A DNA stretch of 64,000 nucleotides from positions 2,728,001 to 2,792,000 of the forward strand of contig AP024629.1 of the NCBI GenBank assembly GCA_019670725.1, read 5' to 3'. This document shows, piece after piece, positions 25,735 through 34,016 of the stretch. Position 1 is the first letter of the stretch, and each line of letters starts with the position of its first letter. The notes under the pieces are model-generated. The model was not told the DNA's origin, did no database searches, and saw only the letters and a program-made list of their open reading frames with translations. The stretch is from Alphaproteobacteria bacterium SO-S41 (GTDB lineage: Bacteria; Pseudomonadota; Alphaproteobacteria; Micropepsales; Micropepsaceae). Position numbers and translations under genes: made by a program.

Positions 25735-26862
25735 GTGACCACCAGCGTCGCCATTTCCGGAACCGGGCTCTACACCCCGCCGAATGCCATTTCGAACGAA
25801 GAACTCGTCGCGGCCTTCAATACCTTCGTCCGCCGCCACAACGACGCCCATCACGCCGAGATCGCCGACGGCACCATGCCGGCGCTGACCGAATCCAGCG
25901 TCGAGTTCATCGTGAAGGCGAGCGGCATCAAGAGCCGGTACGTGATCGACAAGACCGGCACGCTCGACCCCGCCGTCATGACCCCGCGCATTCCCGAACG
26001 GCCCAACGACCAGATTTCGGTGCTGGCCGAGATCGGCGTCGCAGCGGCGCAACAGGCGATGGCGAAGGCCGGTCGTACGGCCGCCGACATCGACGGCGTC
26101 ATCTGCGCCGCCTCGAACATGCAGCGCGCCTACCCCGCCATGGCGATCGAGATTCAGTTTGCGCTGGGTATCCAGGGCTTCGCCTTCGACATGAACGTCG
26201 CCTGCTCGTCCGCGACCTTCGGTATCCAGGCCGCGGCGGACATGATCCGCGCCGGCCATGCCCGTGCGCTGCTCGTCGTGAATCCCGAAATCTGCTCGGG
26301 CCATCTCAACTGGCGCGATCGCGACAGCCACTTCATCTTCGGCGATGTCGCGACCGCCGTGCTGCTCGAAGCCGCCGATGTCGCCGAATCCGACAATGCG
26401 TGGGAGATCGTCGATACCAAGCTGAAGACGCAGTTCTCCAACAACATCCGCAACAATTTCGGCTTCCTCAACCGCACCGCGCCCGACGGCGTCGGCCAGC
26501 CCGACAAGCTGTTCGTCCAGGAGGGCCGCAAGGTCTTCAAGGAAGTCGTGCCGATGGTCGCCGACATGATCCTGGCCCATACCGGCGAACGCGGCATCGC
26601 GCCGACGCAGTTGAAGCGGCTGTGGCTGCATCAGGCGAACATCAATATGAACGACTTCATCGCGCGCCGCGTGCTCGGCCGCGATCCGGTCGCGGGCGAA
26701 AGCCCGATCATTCTCGACGAATATGCCAATACGAGTTCGGCAGGATCGATCATCGCCTTCCACAAATATTCGGAAGACCTGAGCGCGGGCGATCTCGGCC
26801 TCATCTGTTCGTTCGGCGCGGGTTATTCCGCGGGCACGGTCATCGTCCGCAAGCTGGCCTAG
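25735..26862 (+). CDS. Beta-ketoacyl-ACP synthase III-like protein
   Basis: About 375 residues of the FabH thiolase fold. The nucleophile lies in FDMNVACSSATFGIQAAADMI, and the His and Asn partners in LKRLWLHQANINMNDFIARRV and YANTSSAGSIIAFHKY. It is longer than E. coli FabH (about 317) and belongs to the extended FabH-like subgroup. A TTG 9 bp earlier is also open, but the GTG at 25735 has AAAGGA at proper distance. It may initiate fatty acid synthesis or make a specialised ketoacyl product. It is first of five closely spaced genes leading to nadA. Confidence 0.88.
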   Translation: MTTSVAISGTGLYTPPNAISNEELVAAFNTFVRRHNDAHHAEIADGTMPALTESSVEFIVKASGIKSRYVIDKTGTLDPAVMTPRIPERPNDQISVLAEIGVAAAQQAMAKAGRTAADIDGVICAASNMQRAYPAMAIEIQFALGIQGFAFDMNVACSSATFGIQAAADMIRAGHARALLVVNPEICSGHLNWRDRDSHFIFGDVATAVLLEAADVAESDNAWEIVDTKLKTQFSNNIRNNFGFLNRTAPDGVGQPDKLFVQEGRKVFKEVVPMVADMILAHTGERGIAPTQLKRLWLHQANINMNDFIARRVLGRDPVAGESPIILDEYANTSSAGSIIAFHKYSEDLSAGDLGLICSFGAGYSAGTVIVRKLA

Positions 26863-26865
26863 GCG

Positions 26866-27456
26866 ATGGCGACGCCCAAAGCCCCGGCCGGCGCCTGGCA
26901 GCGCATGTTGTCGGGACGGCGCCTCAACCTGCTCGATCCCTCGCCGCTGGACATCGAGATCGCCGATATTGCGCACGGGCTGGCGCGCGTCGCGCGGTGG
27001 AACGGCCAGACCAAGGGCTCGCACGCCTTTTCGGTGGCACAGCACTGCATGCTGGTCGAGCGACTGGCCGTCCAGATCAAGCCGGGCCTCACGCGTGAGG
27101 TCCGGCTCGCCGCGCTGCTGCACGACGCACCGGAATACGTGATCGGCGACCTTATCTCGCCGTTCAAGCGGGCGGTCGGCATCAACTACAAGGACCTCGA
27201 AAACCGGCTGCAGGAAGCGATCCATGTCCGCTTCGGCATCCCGCCCAAGATGAGCGACACGCTGCACCGCCTGATCAAGAAGGCCGACACCGCTGCGGCC
27301 TTTTTCGAGGCAACGCAGCTCGCCGGTTTCGAGGTTGCGGAAGCTAAGAAGTTCTTCGGCCTGCCCGTAGGCCTCGCGCACAAGCGGCTGACCCCGTGGG
27401 ATCCCGTGGAGGCCCAGCAGCGCTTCCTGAAACGCTTCGGCGAACTGGTAGAGTAA
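26866..27456 (+). CDS. HD-domain phosphohydrolase (YfbR-like)
   Basis: 196 residues. The HD signature is split over SHAFSVAQHCMLVERL and RLAALLHDAPEYVIGDLISPFKRAVG, and a later KKADTAAAFFEATQLAGF completes the fold. The pattern is that of 5'-nucleotidase YfbR and related nucleotide phosphohydrolases. It follows the FabH-like gene by 3 bp. The substrate is probably a nucleotide monophosphate, which fits the NAD and nucleotide neighbours, but is not proven. Confidence 0.88.
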   Translation: MATPKAPAGAWQRMLSGRRLNLLDPSPLDIEIADIAHGLARVARWNGQTKGSHAFSVAQHCMLVERLAVQIKPGLTREVRLAALLHDAPEYVIGDLISPFKRAVGINYKDLENRLQEAIHVRFGIPPKMSDTLHRLIKKADTAAAFFEATQLAGFEVAEAKKFFGLPVGLAHKRLTPWDPVEAQQRFLKRFGELVE

Positions 27457-27461
27457 CGCGC

Positions 27462-27995
27462 ATGCCCAGCATCATGGTCACCCCCCTCGCCCTGATCGAC
27501 GACACGATCCGCGCCCGCGCGCCATCGCATCTGCTGACCCTGCTGGGGCCGGACTATATGATCGACCATCACAAGTCGTTCGATACGCCCCGGCACCTGC
27601 GCATCAAGGTGAACGACATTGCCTGGGCGCTGCCGGGTCAGACCGAGCCGCGCAATCATCACGCCAAGTCGGTGCTCGCCTTCGTCGATAGCTGGGACCG
27701 CAAGGCGCCGATGCTGGTCCATTGCTGGGCGGGCATCAGCCGCTCGACCGCTTCGATGTTCATGGCGCTGTGCAAACTGAACCCCAAGGTAGACGAGCTC
27801 GCCATCCTGCGGCGCATGCGCCGACTCGCGCCGCACATCGCGCCCAACCCCCTGCTCGTCGCTCACGCCGATCAGTTGCTCGGTCGCGAAGGGCGGATGG
27901 TCGATGCGCTCGACGCAATTGGTCCGGCGATTCCTGCGAGCGAAGGCTTCCTCTTCGAACTGCCGGCGACGATCACGCCCGGCGATCTGGACTGA
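27462..27995 (+). CDS. Protein-tyrosine/dual-specificity phosphatase-like protein
   Basis: 177 residues from ATG 27462. H-C88-W-A-G-I-S-R94-S is a canonical Cx5R phosphatase loop, and D52 (KVNDIAW) is a candidate general acid. The rest matches small cysteine phosphatases (VLAFVDSWDRKAPMLVHCWAGISRSTASMFMALC). It lies 5 bp after the HD protein and 2 bp before nrtR. A frame from 27396 adds 22 residues inside the previous gene and is rejected. The target is unknown. Confidence 0.87.
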   Translation: MPSIMVTPLALIDDTIRARAPSHLLTLLGPDYMIDHHKSFDTPRHLRIKVNDIAWALPGQTEPRNHHAKSVLAFVDSWDRKAPMLVHCWAGISRSTASMFMALCKLNPKVDELAILRRMRRLAPHIAPNPLLVAHADQLLGREGRMVDALDAIGPAIPASEGFLFELPATITPGDLD

Positions 27996-27997
27996 CC

Positions 27998-28993
27998 ATG
28001 GCCTTCGTCTCCGACAGCCAGGCGGTGGTGATCGGGCTCAACGCAGCGATCGTCGCCATGCTGAACGGAGACCCGCATGTGCTCGCCGTGCGGCATGTCA
28101 TTCCCGATCCCGCCAAGGGCGTTCGCCCGGAACGCGACGGCCTGCCCTTCGGCCCCTTCGAACCGCTCGGCCACCGCACGCTGGAGGCCGGCGTGCGGAG
28201 CTGGGTGAAGGGCCAGACCGGCTTCGACATGGGCTATGCCGAGCAGCTCTACACCTTCGGGGATCGCGGGCGGCACGAGGTGAAATCCGGCGAAGGACCG
28301 CGCGTCGTTTCGGTCGGCTATCTCGCGCTCGTGCGCGCGCAAGGCGCACCGCCGGTGCCGGATTCCGCGTGGCGCGACTGGTACGGCTATTTCCCCTGGG
28401 AAGACTGGCGCGCCGCCAAGCCTGCGATGATCGACGAGGTCATCCTGCCCCGCCTCAAGGCATGGGCGGCGGCAGGCGGCACGCGTGACACCCGCTGGGA
28501 TCGCGCCCGGCTCTGCTTCGGTTTCGATGGCCTGCACTGGGACGAGGAAAAGACGCTGGAGCGCTACGAGCTGCTCTACGAGACCGGCCTGGTCGCCGAG
28601 GCGCGGCAGGACGGGCGCGCCTTCCCGGAGACCCGGACCGCGCCGATCGAGCTCGGCTTGCCCATGATCTTCGACCACCGGCGCATTCTCGCGACGGCGA
28701 TCGGGCGGCTGCGCGGCAAGCTGAAATACCGTCCCGTCGTGTTCGAGCTGATGCCGCCGGACTTCACGCTCCTGGAGCTGCAGCGCACGGTGGAGGCGAT
28801 CTCGGGCGCGCAGGTCCACAAGCAGAATTTCCGGCGGCTGGTCGAAACCTCCGGCCTGGTCGAAGGCACCGGTCGCATGTCCGCGCCGGCGAAAGGCCGG
28901 CCGGCGGAGAAGTTCAGGTTCCGGCGCGAGGTGCTGCGCGAGCGGCCGGCGCCGGGGGTGAAACTCGCGGTCTCGCGGGGGAGCAAGAAATGA
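27998..28993 (+). CDS. nrtR: NrtR-type transcriptional regulator of NAD synthesis (NUDIX-related)
   Basis: 331 residues. The N-terminal ~200 residues have a NUDIX-like fold (AVVIGLNAAIVAMLNGDPHVLAVRH, GPFEPLGHRTLEAGVRSWVKGQTGFDMGYAEQLYTFGD) in which the catalytic REUxEE residues are absent, as in NrtR proteins that only bind ADP-ribose or related ligands. The C-terminal ~100 residues (YRPVVFELMPPDFTLLELQRTVEAISGAQVHKQNFRRLVETSGLVEGTG...GRPAEKFRFRRE) are the winged-helix DNA-binding part. nadABC lies two genes downstream with two matching palindromes in its leader, so it most likely represses nad genes. ATG overlaps 2 bp after the phosphatase stop. Confidence 0.85.
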   Translation: MAFVSDSQAVVIGLNAAIVAMLNGDPHVLAVRHVIPDPAKGVRPERDGLPFGPFEPLGHRTLEAGVRSWVKGQTGFDMGYAEQLYTFGDRGRHEVKSGEGPRVVSVGYLALVRAQGAPPVPDSAWRDWYGYFPWEDWRAAKPAMIDEVILPRLKAWAAAGGTRDTRWDRARLCFGFDGLHWDEEKTLERYELLYETGLVAEARQDGRAFPETRTAPIELGLPMIFDHRRILATAIGRLRGKLKYRPVVFELMPPDFTLLELQRTVEAISGAQVHKQNFRRLVETSGLVEGTGRMSAPAKGRPAEKFRFRREVLRERPAPGVKLAVSRGSKK

Positions 28994-29949
28994 TGCAGTT
29001 CATTCGAGCGATCGGCCTCGGTCTTCTCGTGGCCCTTACTTTTTCAGAGGCACGCGCCTTGGACCTGGTTTCCTGGCAGGAGCAGGACGTCACAATCGGC
29101 AAGGGCGACGATGCACTGCACGGCACCTTCCTCGCGCCGGATGCTATGGACAGCTATGTCGCCGTGCTGTTCCTCTCCGGATCCGGCCCGACCGACCGCA
29201 ACGGCAATCAGCCGGGCATGGAGAACAATTCGCTGAAGATGCTGGCGGAAGCGCTGGGCTATGCGGGCATTGCGAGCATCCGCGTCGACAAGCGCGGCGT
29301 CGCCGCCAGCGCGAAGGCGGGCCCGAAGGAAGAGGACCTGCGCTTCGAGACATATATCGACGACGCCAAGGCGTGGCTCGCCTTCCTGAAGGCGCAGCCG
29401 CTTGTGCGACAGGTGTGGGTGCTCGGCCATTCCGAAGGCGCGCTCATCGGTTCCATCGTGGCGCAATCGAAGGATGTGGCCGGCTTCATCAGCCTCGCCG
29501 GCGCGGGCGAGAAGGCGGCGGATGTGCTGCGCCGCCAGCTCGCCGAAAACCCGCTCGCGCTCGCCATGGCTGAGCCGACGCTGAAGAAGCTGGAGGCCGG
29601 CGAACTCGATCCCGACGCCAACCCGGCGCTCGGCGCCCTCTTCCGGCCCAGCGTGCAGCCTTATCTGATCTCGTGGTTCAAATATGATCCGGCCGCCGAG
29701 ATCGCCAAGGTGCCCGGCAAAGTCGCGATCATCCAGGGCTCGCACGACATCCAGGTCCTGGTGCTGGATGCCGAAAAGCTGCACGCCGCCCGCCCCGATG
29801 CGGCCTACACGCTGATCGAGGGCATGAACCACATTCTCAAGATCGCGCCCGCCGATCGCGCCGGAAATGTCGCGACTTATAACGACCCGACGCTGCACCT
29901 TGCAGGCGGCCTGAGCGAGGCTGTCGCCCTCGCCATTTTCACCCCTTGA
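28990..29949 (+). CDS. Alpha/beta hydrolase with signal peptide
   Basis: 319 residues. An N-terminal signal peptide (QFIRAIGLGLLVALTFSEARA) is followed by an alpha/beta-hydrolase core: FLSGSGPTDRNGNQPG oxyanion region, VDKRGVAAS, and nucleophile elbow G-H-S148-E-G. The late IIQGSHDIQV and EGMNHILK segments supply the acid and His. It resembles periplasmic serine hydrolases of unknown substrate. It overlaps nrtR as ATGA, and its stop codon overlaps the -35 hexamer of the nadA promoter. Confidence 0.87.
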   Translation: MMQFIRAIGLGLLVALTFSEARALDLVSWQEQDVTIGKGDDALHGTFLAPDAMDSYVAVLFLSGSGPTDRNGNQPGMENNSLKMLAEALGYAGIASIRVDKRGVAASAKAGPKEEDLRFETYIDDAKAWLAFLKAQPLVRQVWVLGHSEGALIGSIVAQSKDVAGFISLAGAGEKAADVLRRQLAENPLALAMAEPTLKKLEAGELDPDANPALGALFRPSVQPYLISWFKYDPAAEIAKVPGKVAIIQGSHDIQVLVLDAEKLHAARPDAAYTLIEGMNHILKIAPADRAGNVATYNDPTLHLAGGLSEAVALAIFTP

Positions 29950-29973
29950 CGTTATACTCAGATCTAGCATAAT
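29946..29973 (+). promoter_or_regulatory. Likely sigma-70-type promoter of nadABC
   Basis: TTGACG (29946-29951) and CATAAT (29968-29973), 16 bp apart, are close to the TTGACA/TATAAT consensus. The -35 overlaps the stop codon of the upstream hydrolase. The spacer is occupied by the first putative NrtR operator, an ideal position for repression. Confidence 0.6.
29952..29972. promoter_or_regulatory. Putative NrtR operator 1
   Basis: Imperfect palindrome TTATACTC..AGATC..TAGCATAA (21 bp). It shares the pattern TATrCTCA-3-TC-kAGyATA with operator 2, and the single within-arm mismatch (A versus C at mirrored places) occurs at the same position in both sites. It fills the spacer of the nad promoter. 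Confidence 0.55.
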
Positions 29974-30014
29974 TCGCTTAAGGCGGCATTGAACCGCCGT
30001 TCTTTGGGTCCCAT

Positions 30015-30035
30015 ATATGCTCACGTCGAGTATAT
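30015..30035. promoter_or_regulatory. Putative NrtR operator 2
   Basis: ATATGCTC..ACGTC..GAGTATAT, 21 bp, centred 63 bp downstream of operator 1, six helical turns, so both face the same side of the helix. It ends one base before the Shine-Dalgarno sequence of nadA. Binding here together with operator 1 could loop or block transcription. Confidence 0.55.
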
Positions 30036-30046
30036 CGGAGGAAGCG

Positions 30047-31072
30047 ATGAGCGAGACACTGGAATTCACGGCTGACGTCGAAAAGGAAACCGCCCCGCTC
30101 TATGAGCGCGTGAAGTCGGTCATTCCGGAATTCGAGTGGCGGATGCACGCGCCCTACATCGCCGCGATCAATCGCCTGAAGAAGGAAAAGGGCGCGGTCA
30201 TTCTGGCGCACAATTACCAGACGCCCGAAATCTTCCACTGCGTTTCGGACTTCGCCGGCGACTCGTTGCAGCTTGCGCGCGAGGCGGCGAAGACGGATGC
30301 GCAGATCATCGTGCAGGCCGGCGTGCACTTCATGGCCGAGACGTCGAAGATCCTGAGCCCGGACAAGACGGTGCTGATCCCCGACATGCAGGCCGGCTGC
30401 TCGCTGGCCTCGTCGATCACCGGCGCGGATGTGCGCCTGCTGCGCGAGCGATTTCCCGGCGTGCCGATCGTCACCTATGTGAACACCTCGGCCGAGGTGA
30501 AGGCCGAGAGCGATATCTGCTGCACCTCGTCCAACGCGGTCGATGTGGTGGAGTCGCTGGGCGTCGATCGGGTCTTCATGATCCCCGATCAATATCTCGC
30601 CAAGAACGTCGCCAAGCAGACCAAGGTCGAGATCCTGACCTGGGCGGGCTCGTGCGAGGTGCACGAGCGCTTCACCGCCGACGACATCCGCGCCTTCCGC
30701 AAGTCGCATCCGGGCGTCGTCGTGCTGGCCCATCCCGAATGCCCGCCGGAAGTCGTCGAGGAAGCCGACTTCGCAGGCTCGACGAGCGCGATGATCGGCT
30801 ATGTCGAGGACAAGCGGCCGAAGCGCGTCGTCATGGTGACGGAGTGCTCGATGAGCGACAACGTCGCGGCGTCGCTGCCGGATGTCGATTTCGTGCGGCC
30901 CTGCAATCTCTGCCCGCACATGAAGCGCATTACGCTGCCCAAGATCCTGCACTCCCTGCAGACCATGACGCACGAGGTCCATGTCGACCCCGTGATCGCA
31001 GTCCGCGCGCGGCAGGCGGTTGAGAATATGCTGAAGGTCGGTTCGCCCAAGGCGCGAGCCCTGGCGGCGTAA
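30047..31072 (+). CDS. nadA: Quinolinate synthase NadA
   Basis: [4Fe-4S] enzyme that condenses iminoaspartate with dihydroxyacetone phosphate to quinolinate. The 341 residues include [26 protein letters not shown], the cluster cysteines in [23 protein letters not shown] and [12 protein letters not shown], and [16 protein letters not shown]. The start at 30047 is fixed by GGAGG 5-6 bp upstream; a longer frame from 30017 would run through operator 2. First gene of nadABC. Confidence 0.96.
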   Translation: MSETLEFTADVEKETAPLYERVKSVIPEFEWRMHAPYIAAINRLKKEKGAVILAHNYQTPEIFHCVSDFAGDSLQLAREAAKTDAQIIVQAGVHFMAETSKILSPDKTVLIPDMQAGCSLASSITGADVRLLRERFPGVPIVTYVNTSAEVKAESDICCTSSNAVDVVESLGVDRVFMIPDQYLAKNVAKQTKVEILTWAGSCEVHERFTADDIRAFRKSHPGVVVLAHPECPPEVVEEADFAGSTSAMIGYVEDKRPKRVVMVTECSMSDNVAASLPDVDFVRPCNLCPHMKRITLPKILHSLQTMTHEVHVDPVIAVRARQAVENMLKVGSPKARALAA

Positions 31073-31084
31073 AGGACGGCTCTC

Positions 31085-32656
31085 ATGAGCGATTATAAAG
31101 TGATCGATGCGGGGCCTGCCCTCGTCGTCGGCGCCGGGCTGGCCGGGTTGTTCGCCGCGCTGAAGTTCAAGGTGCGGCCGGTGACGATCCTCGCCGGCTC
31201 GCCGATCGGCTCCAACGCCTCCTCGGCCTGGGCGCAGGGCGGCATCGCCGCCGCGATGGGCGACGACGACAGCCCGGCGCTGCATGTCGCAGACACCATC
31301 GTCGCCGGCGCGGGCATCGTCGATGAGGCCATCGCCAGACTGGTGACGGAAGAAGCCGCGGCACGGATCGAGGATCTCGTCCAGATGGGCGCGCCGTTCG
31401 ATCGCGACGCTCAGGGCCGCCTCGTGCTCGGCCGTGAGGCCGCGCATGGCCGCAAGCGCATCGTGCGCGTGAAGGGCGACCAGGCAGGCGCCGCGATCAT
31501 GGCGACGCTGGCCGCCGCCGTGCGGGCCAAGGACGACATCCGCGTCATCGACGGTCTGCGCGCCACCGGGCTCATCATGATCGACGGAAGGGCGCGTGGC
31601 GTCTGGACCCGCGATGCGGCGGGCAAGCGGGTGGCGGTGGTGGCCGATGCGATCCTGTTCGCGCTCGGCGGTTCGGGCGGGCTCTTCTCCGTCACCACCA
31701 ATCCGGTGACGGCGCGCGGCGTCGGCATCGCGATGGCGGCACGGGCCGGCGCGGTGATCGCCGATCCTGAGTTCGTGCAGTTCCATCCGACCGCGCTCGA
31801 TGTCGGCCGCGATCCTGCACCTCTCGCGACGGAAGCGCTGCGTGGCGAAGGCGCGACGTTGATCAACGACGCCGGCATCCGCTTCATGCTGGGCGCGCAT
31901 CCCGATGCCGAACTGGCGCCGCGGGACATCGTGGCACGCGGCATCTTCCGCGAGATCAAGGCGGGACGCCGTACCTTCCTGGATGCGACCAAGGCGGTGG
32001 GCGATGCCTTCCCGGAGCGTTTCCCGACCGTCTATGCGAGCTGCATCGCCGCCGGCATCGATCCGCGCATCCAGCCGATCCCGGTCGCCCCTGCCGCGCA
32101 CTACCACATGGGCGGCATTGCCTCCGATGAACATGGCCGTTCCGCCATTCCCGGGCTCTGGGTCGCAGGTGAATGCGCCGGCACAGGTCTGCACGGTGCG
32201 AACCGACTGGCCTCCAACTCGCTGCTGGAAGCGATCGTTTTCGGCGCTCGCACGGCGGCCGATATCGACGCGACGCCGCAGGGTGTGCGCCGCTTCGATC
32301 TGCCCGAAGCTCCAGTAGGCGACGCTGCTGAAGATGCCCGGGCGATGGCGCTGCTGCGCCACACGATGACCGCCAATGTCGGCGTCGAGCGCGACGCCGC
32401 TTCGCTAACCGCAGCGCTCGCCGACATCATGGCGCTCCGTCTGGCCGACCACGGCGAGACGGTAAGTGCCGCCGCCGATACGGCGCTGCTGATCGCCGCT
32501 GCTGCCTGGACGCGCCAGGAAAGTCGGGGCGGTCACTTCCGCAGCGATTTCCCCGAAGCCTCCGACGACTGGAAGCGGCGCACCATGACGACGCTGAACG
32601 CCGCCGAAGTCATCGCCGCCGAGGCGTTGCTCGGCTCGGTCGATCGGGCGGCGTGA
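31085..32656 (+). CDS. nadB: L-aspartate oxidase NadB
   Basis: FAD enzyme that oxidises L-aspartate to iminoaspartate for NadA. It has 523 residues. The FAD motif [16 protein letters not shown] opens it, followed by [29 protein letters not shown], the substrate loop [29 protein letters not shown], and [44 protein letters not shown]. It begins 12 bp after nadA with AGGA upstream. A palindromic repeat separates it from nadC. Confidence 0.96.
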   Translation: MSDYKVIDAGPALVVGAGLAGLFAALKFKVRPVTILAGSPIGSNASSAWAQGGIAAAMGDDDSPALHVADTIVAGAGIVDEAIARLVTEEAAARIEDLVQMGAPFDRDAQGRLVLGREAAHGRKRIVRVKGDQAGAAIMATLAAAVRAKDDIRVIDGLRATGLIMIDGRARGVWTRDAAGKRVAVVADAILFALGGSGGLFSVTTNPVTARGVGIAMAARAGAVIADPEFVQFHPTALDVGRDPAPLATEALRGEGATLINDAGIRFMLGAHPDAELAPRDIVARGIFREIKAGRRTFLDATKAVGDAFPERFPTVYASCIAAGIDPRIQPIPVAPAAHYHMGGIASDEHGRSAIPGLWVAGECAGTGLHGANRLASNSLLEAIVFGARTAADIDATPQGVRRFDLPEAPVGDAAEDARAMALLRHTMTANVGVERDAASLTAALADIMALRLADHGETVSAAADTALLIAAAAWTRQESRGGHFRSDFPEASDDWKRRTMTTLNAAEVIAAEALLGSVDRAA

Positions 32657-32676
32657 TGTCAGGCGCTCTTCTCATT

Positions 32677-32748
32677 TGTCATGCCCGCGCAGGCGGGCAT
32701 CCATCTTCCAAGCGCTGCATCTGGATGCCCGCCTCCGCGGGCATGACA
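32677..32748. repeat. Palindromic intercistronic element between nadB and nadC
   Basis: TGTCATGCCCGC (32677-32688) and GCGGGCATGACA (32737-32748) are a perfect 12-bp pair enclosing two further GC-rich hairpins (GCCCGCGCAGGCGGGC and GCCCGCCTCCGCGGGC). It lies in the middle of an apparently single operon, so it might affect mRNA stability or partial termination between nadB and nadC. Confidence 0.75.
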
Positions 32749-32788
32749 GACTAGTCAGTTTGCCAACGGCCTTCCGAGGACGAACACA

Positions 32789-33643
32789 ATGATCCCCCTG
32801 CCCGATCTGATGATCGAACCTGCCGTGCGCGCGGCGCTGGCCGAGGACCTCGGCCGCGCCGGCGACATCACGACGGACTCCATCATTCCCGCCGACGCCC
32901 GCGCCCGCGTGACCATCGGCGCGCGCAAGCCGGGCCGCGTATCTGGCTTGGCCTTTGCGCGTCTCGCATTCCACGCGCTTGATGGCGAAGCAGCCTTCAC
33001 GGTGCAGATCCCTGACGGTGCGGATGCGGCGCCCGGCCAGGTGATCGCAACCATCGAGGCGCGGACGCGGGCGCTGCTGTCTGCCGAACGCGTGGCGTTG
33101 AATTTCGCGGGGCGGCTGTCGGGCGTCGCGACGCTGACCGCCGCCTATGTCCAACGCATCAAGGGCACCAAGGCGACCATCGTCGATACCCGCAAGACGA
33201 CGCCGGGCTGGCGGGCGTTCGAGAAATACGCCGTGCGCTGCGGCGGCGGTTCGAACCATCGCTTCGGCCTCGATGACGCCGTGCTGATCAAGGACAATCA
33301 TGTCGCCGCGGCGGGCGGCGTCGCCGAAGCGATCGGCCGGGCGCGCGCCCATGCCGGACACATGGTCAAGATCGAGGTCGAGGTCGATAAGCTGGCGCAG
33401 CTCCACGAGGCGCTGGCGGCGAAGGCGGATATCGTCCTGCTCGACAACATGACGCCCGCGTTGCTGCGCGAGGCTGTCGGCATCACCGCCGGCCGCTCCA
33501 TTCTGGAAGCCTCAGGCGGCGTGAACCTCGACACCGTGCGGGCGATCGCCGAGAGCGGCGTGGACCTCATCTCGGTGGGCGCGCTGACCCACAGTGCGAC
33601 GGTGCTGGATATCGGGCTCGACTATGTGGCGGATCGGAATTGA
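32789..33643 (+). CDS. nadC: Carboxylating nicotinate-nucleotide diphosphorylase NadC
   Basis: Converts quinolinate and PRPP to nicotinate mononucleotide, completing de novo NAD entry. Its 284 residues are normal. Seen: [93 protein letters not shown]-type strand and [36 protein letters not shown] lies upstream of the start. Third gene of nadABC, separated from nadB by a 132-bp gap holding a palindrome. Confidence 0.97.
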   Translation: MIPLPDLMIEPAVRAALAEDLGRAGDITTDSIIPADARARVTIGARKPGRVSGLAFARLAFHALDGEAAFTVQIPDGADAAPGQVIATIEARTRALLSAERVALNFAGRLSGVATLTAAYVQRIKGTKATIVDTRKTTPGWRAFEKYAVRCGGGSNHRFGLDDAVLIKDNHVAAAGGVAEAIGRARAHAGHMVKIEVEVDKLAQLHEALAAKADIVLLDNMTPALLREAVGITAGRSILEASGGVNLDTVRAIAESGVDLISVGALTHSATVLDIGLDYVADRN

Positions 33644-33719
33644 AGCAGTTTCATTTTTTGATTATTGTTTATTATCAATAAGTTATGGTGAAGTCGCGGA
33701 TGTCGGCGGCGGGGTGGAT

Positions 33720-34016
33720 TTACCAGCCGCGGCCCTCGTCCTGCATGGTCCAGCCGGGTTTGCCGAGGCGTTTGACGTCCTGTTCGGTCACCTCGGCCAG
33801 CGCCTTGTAGAGCTTGAACTTCACGGGTGCGCGGCCTTCGCGCATCAGCGCGATGACCGTCTCCAGCGGCGGACAGCCGGGCTGGCCGCACTCGATCTGG
33901 GTGACCATGACGATGTCGTCGTCATCGGGCTTGAAGCGGTCCTCGGCCCATTCGCGCACGCGCATCTGGGTCTCGACCGTTTCGGCCAGCCCGAAATTGC
34001 GCAGGCGCATGGTCAC
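33720..34016 (-). CDS. Small Cys-containing protein coupled to an MHS transporter
   Basis: 98 residues with no family I recognise. The middle reads VMVTQIECGQPGCPPLETVIALM, a Cys-x4-Cys-Pro-Pro motif, followed by KFKLYKALAEVTEQDVKRLGKPGW. The start codon overlaps the MFS stop by ATGA, so translation is coupled. It could be an accessory or redox-active partner of the transporter, but this is inference from position. A second ATG six bases downstream is also possible. Confidence 0.65.
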   Translation of the reverse strand: MTMRLRNFGLAETVETQMRVREWAEDRFKPDDDDIVMVTQIECGQPGCPPLETVIALMREGRAPVKFKLYKALAEVTEQDVKRLGKPGWTMQDEGRGW

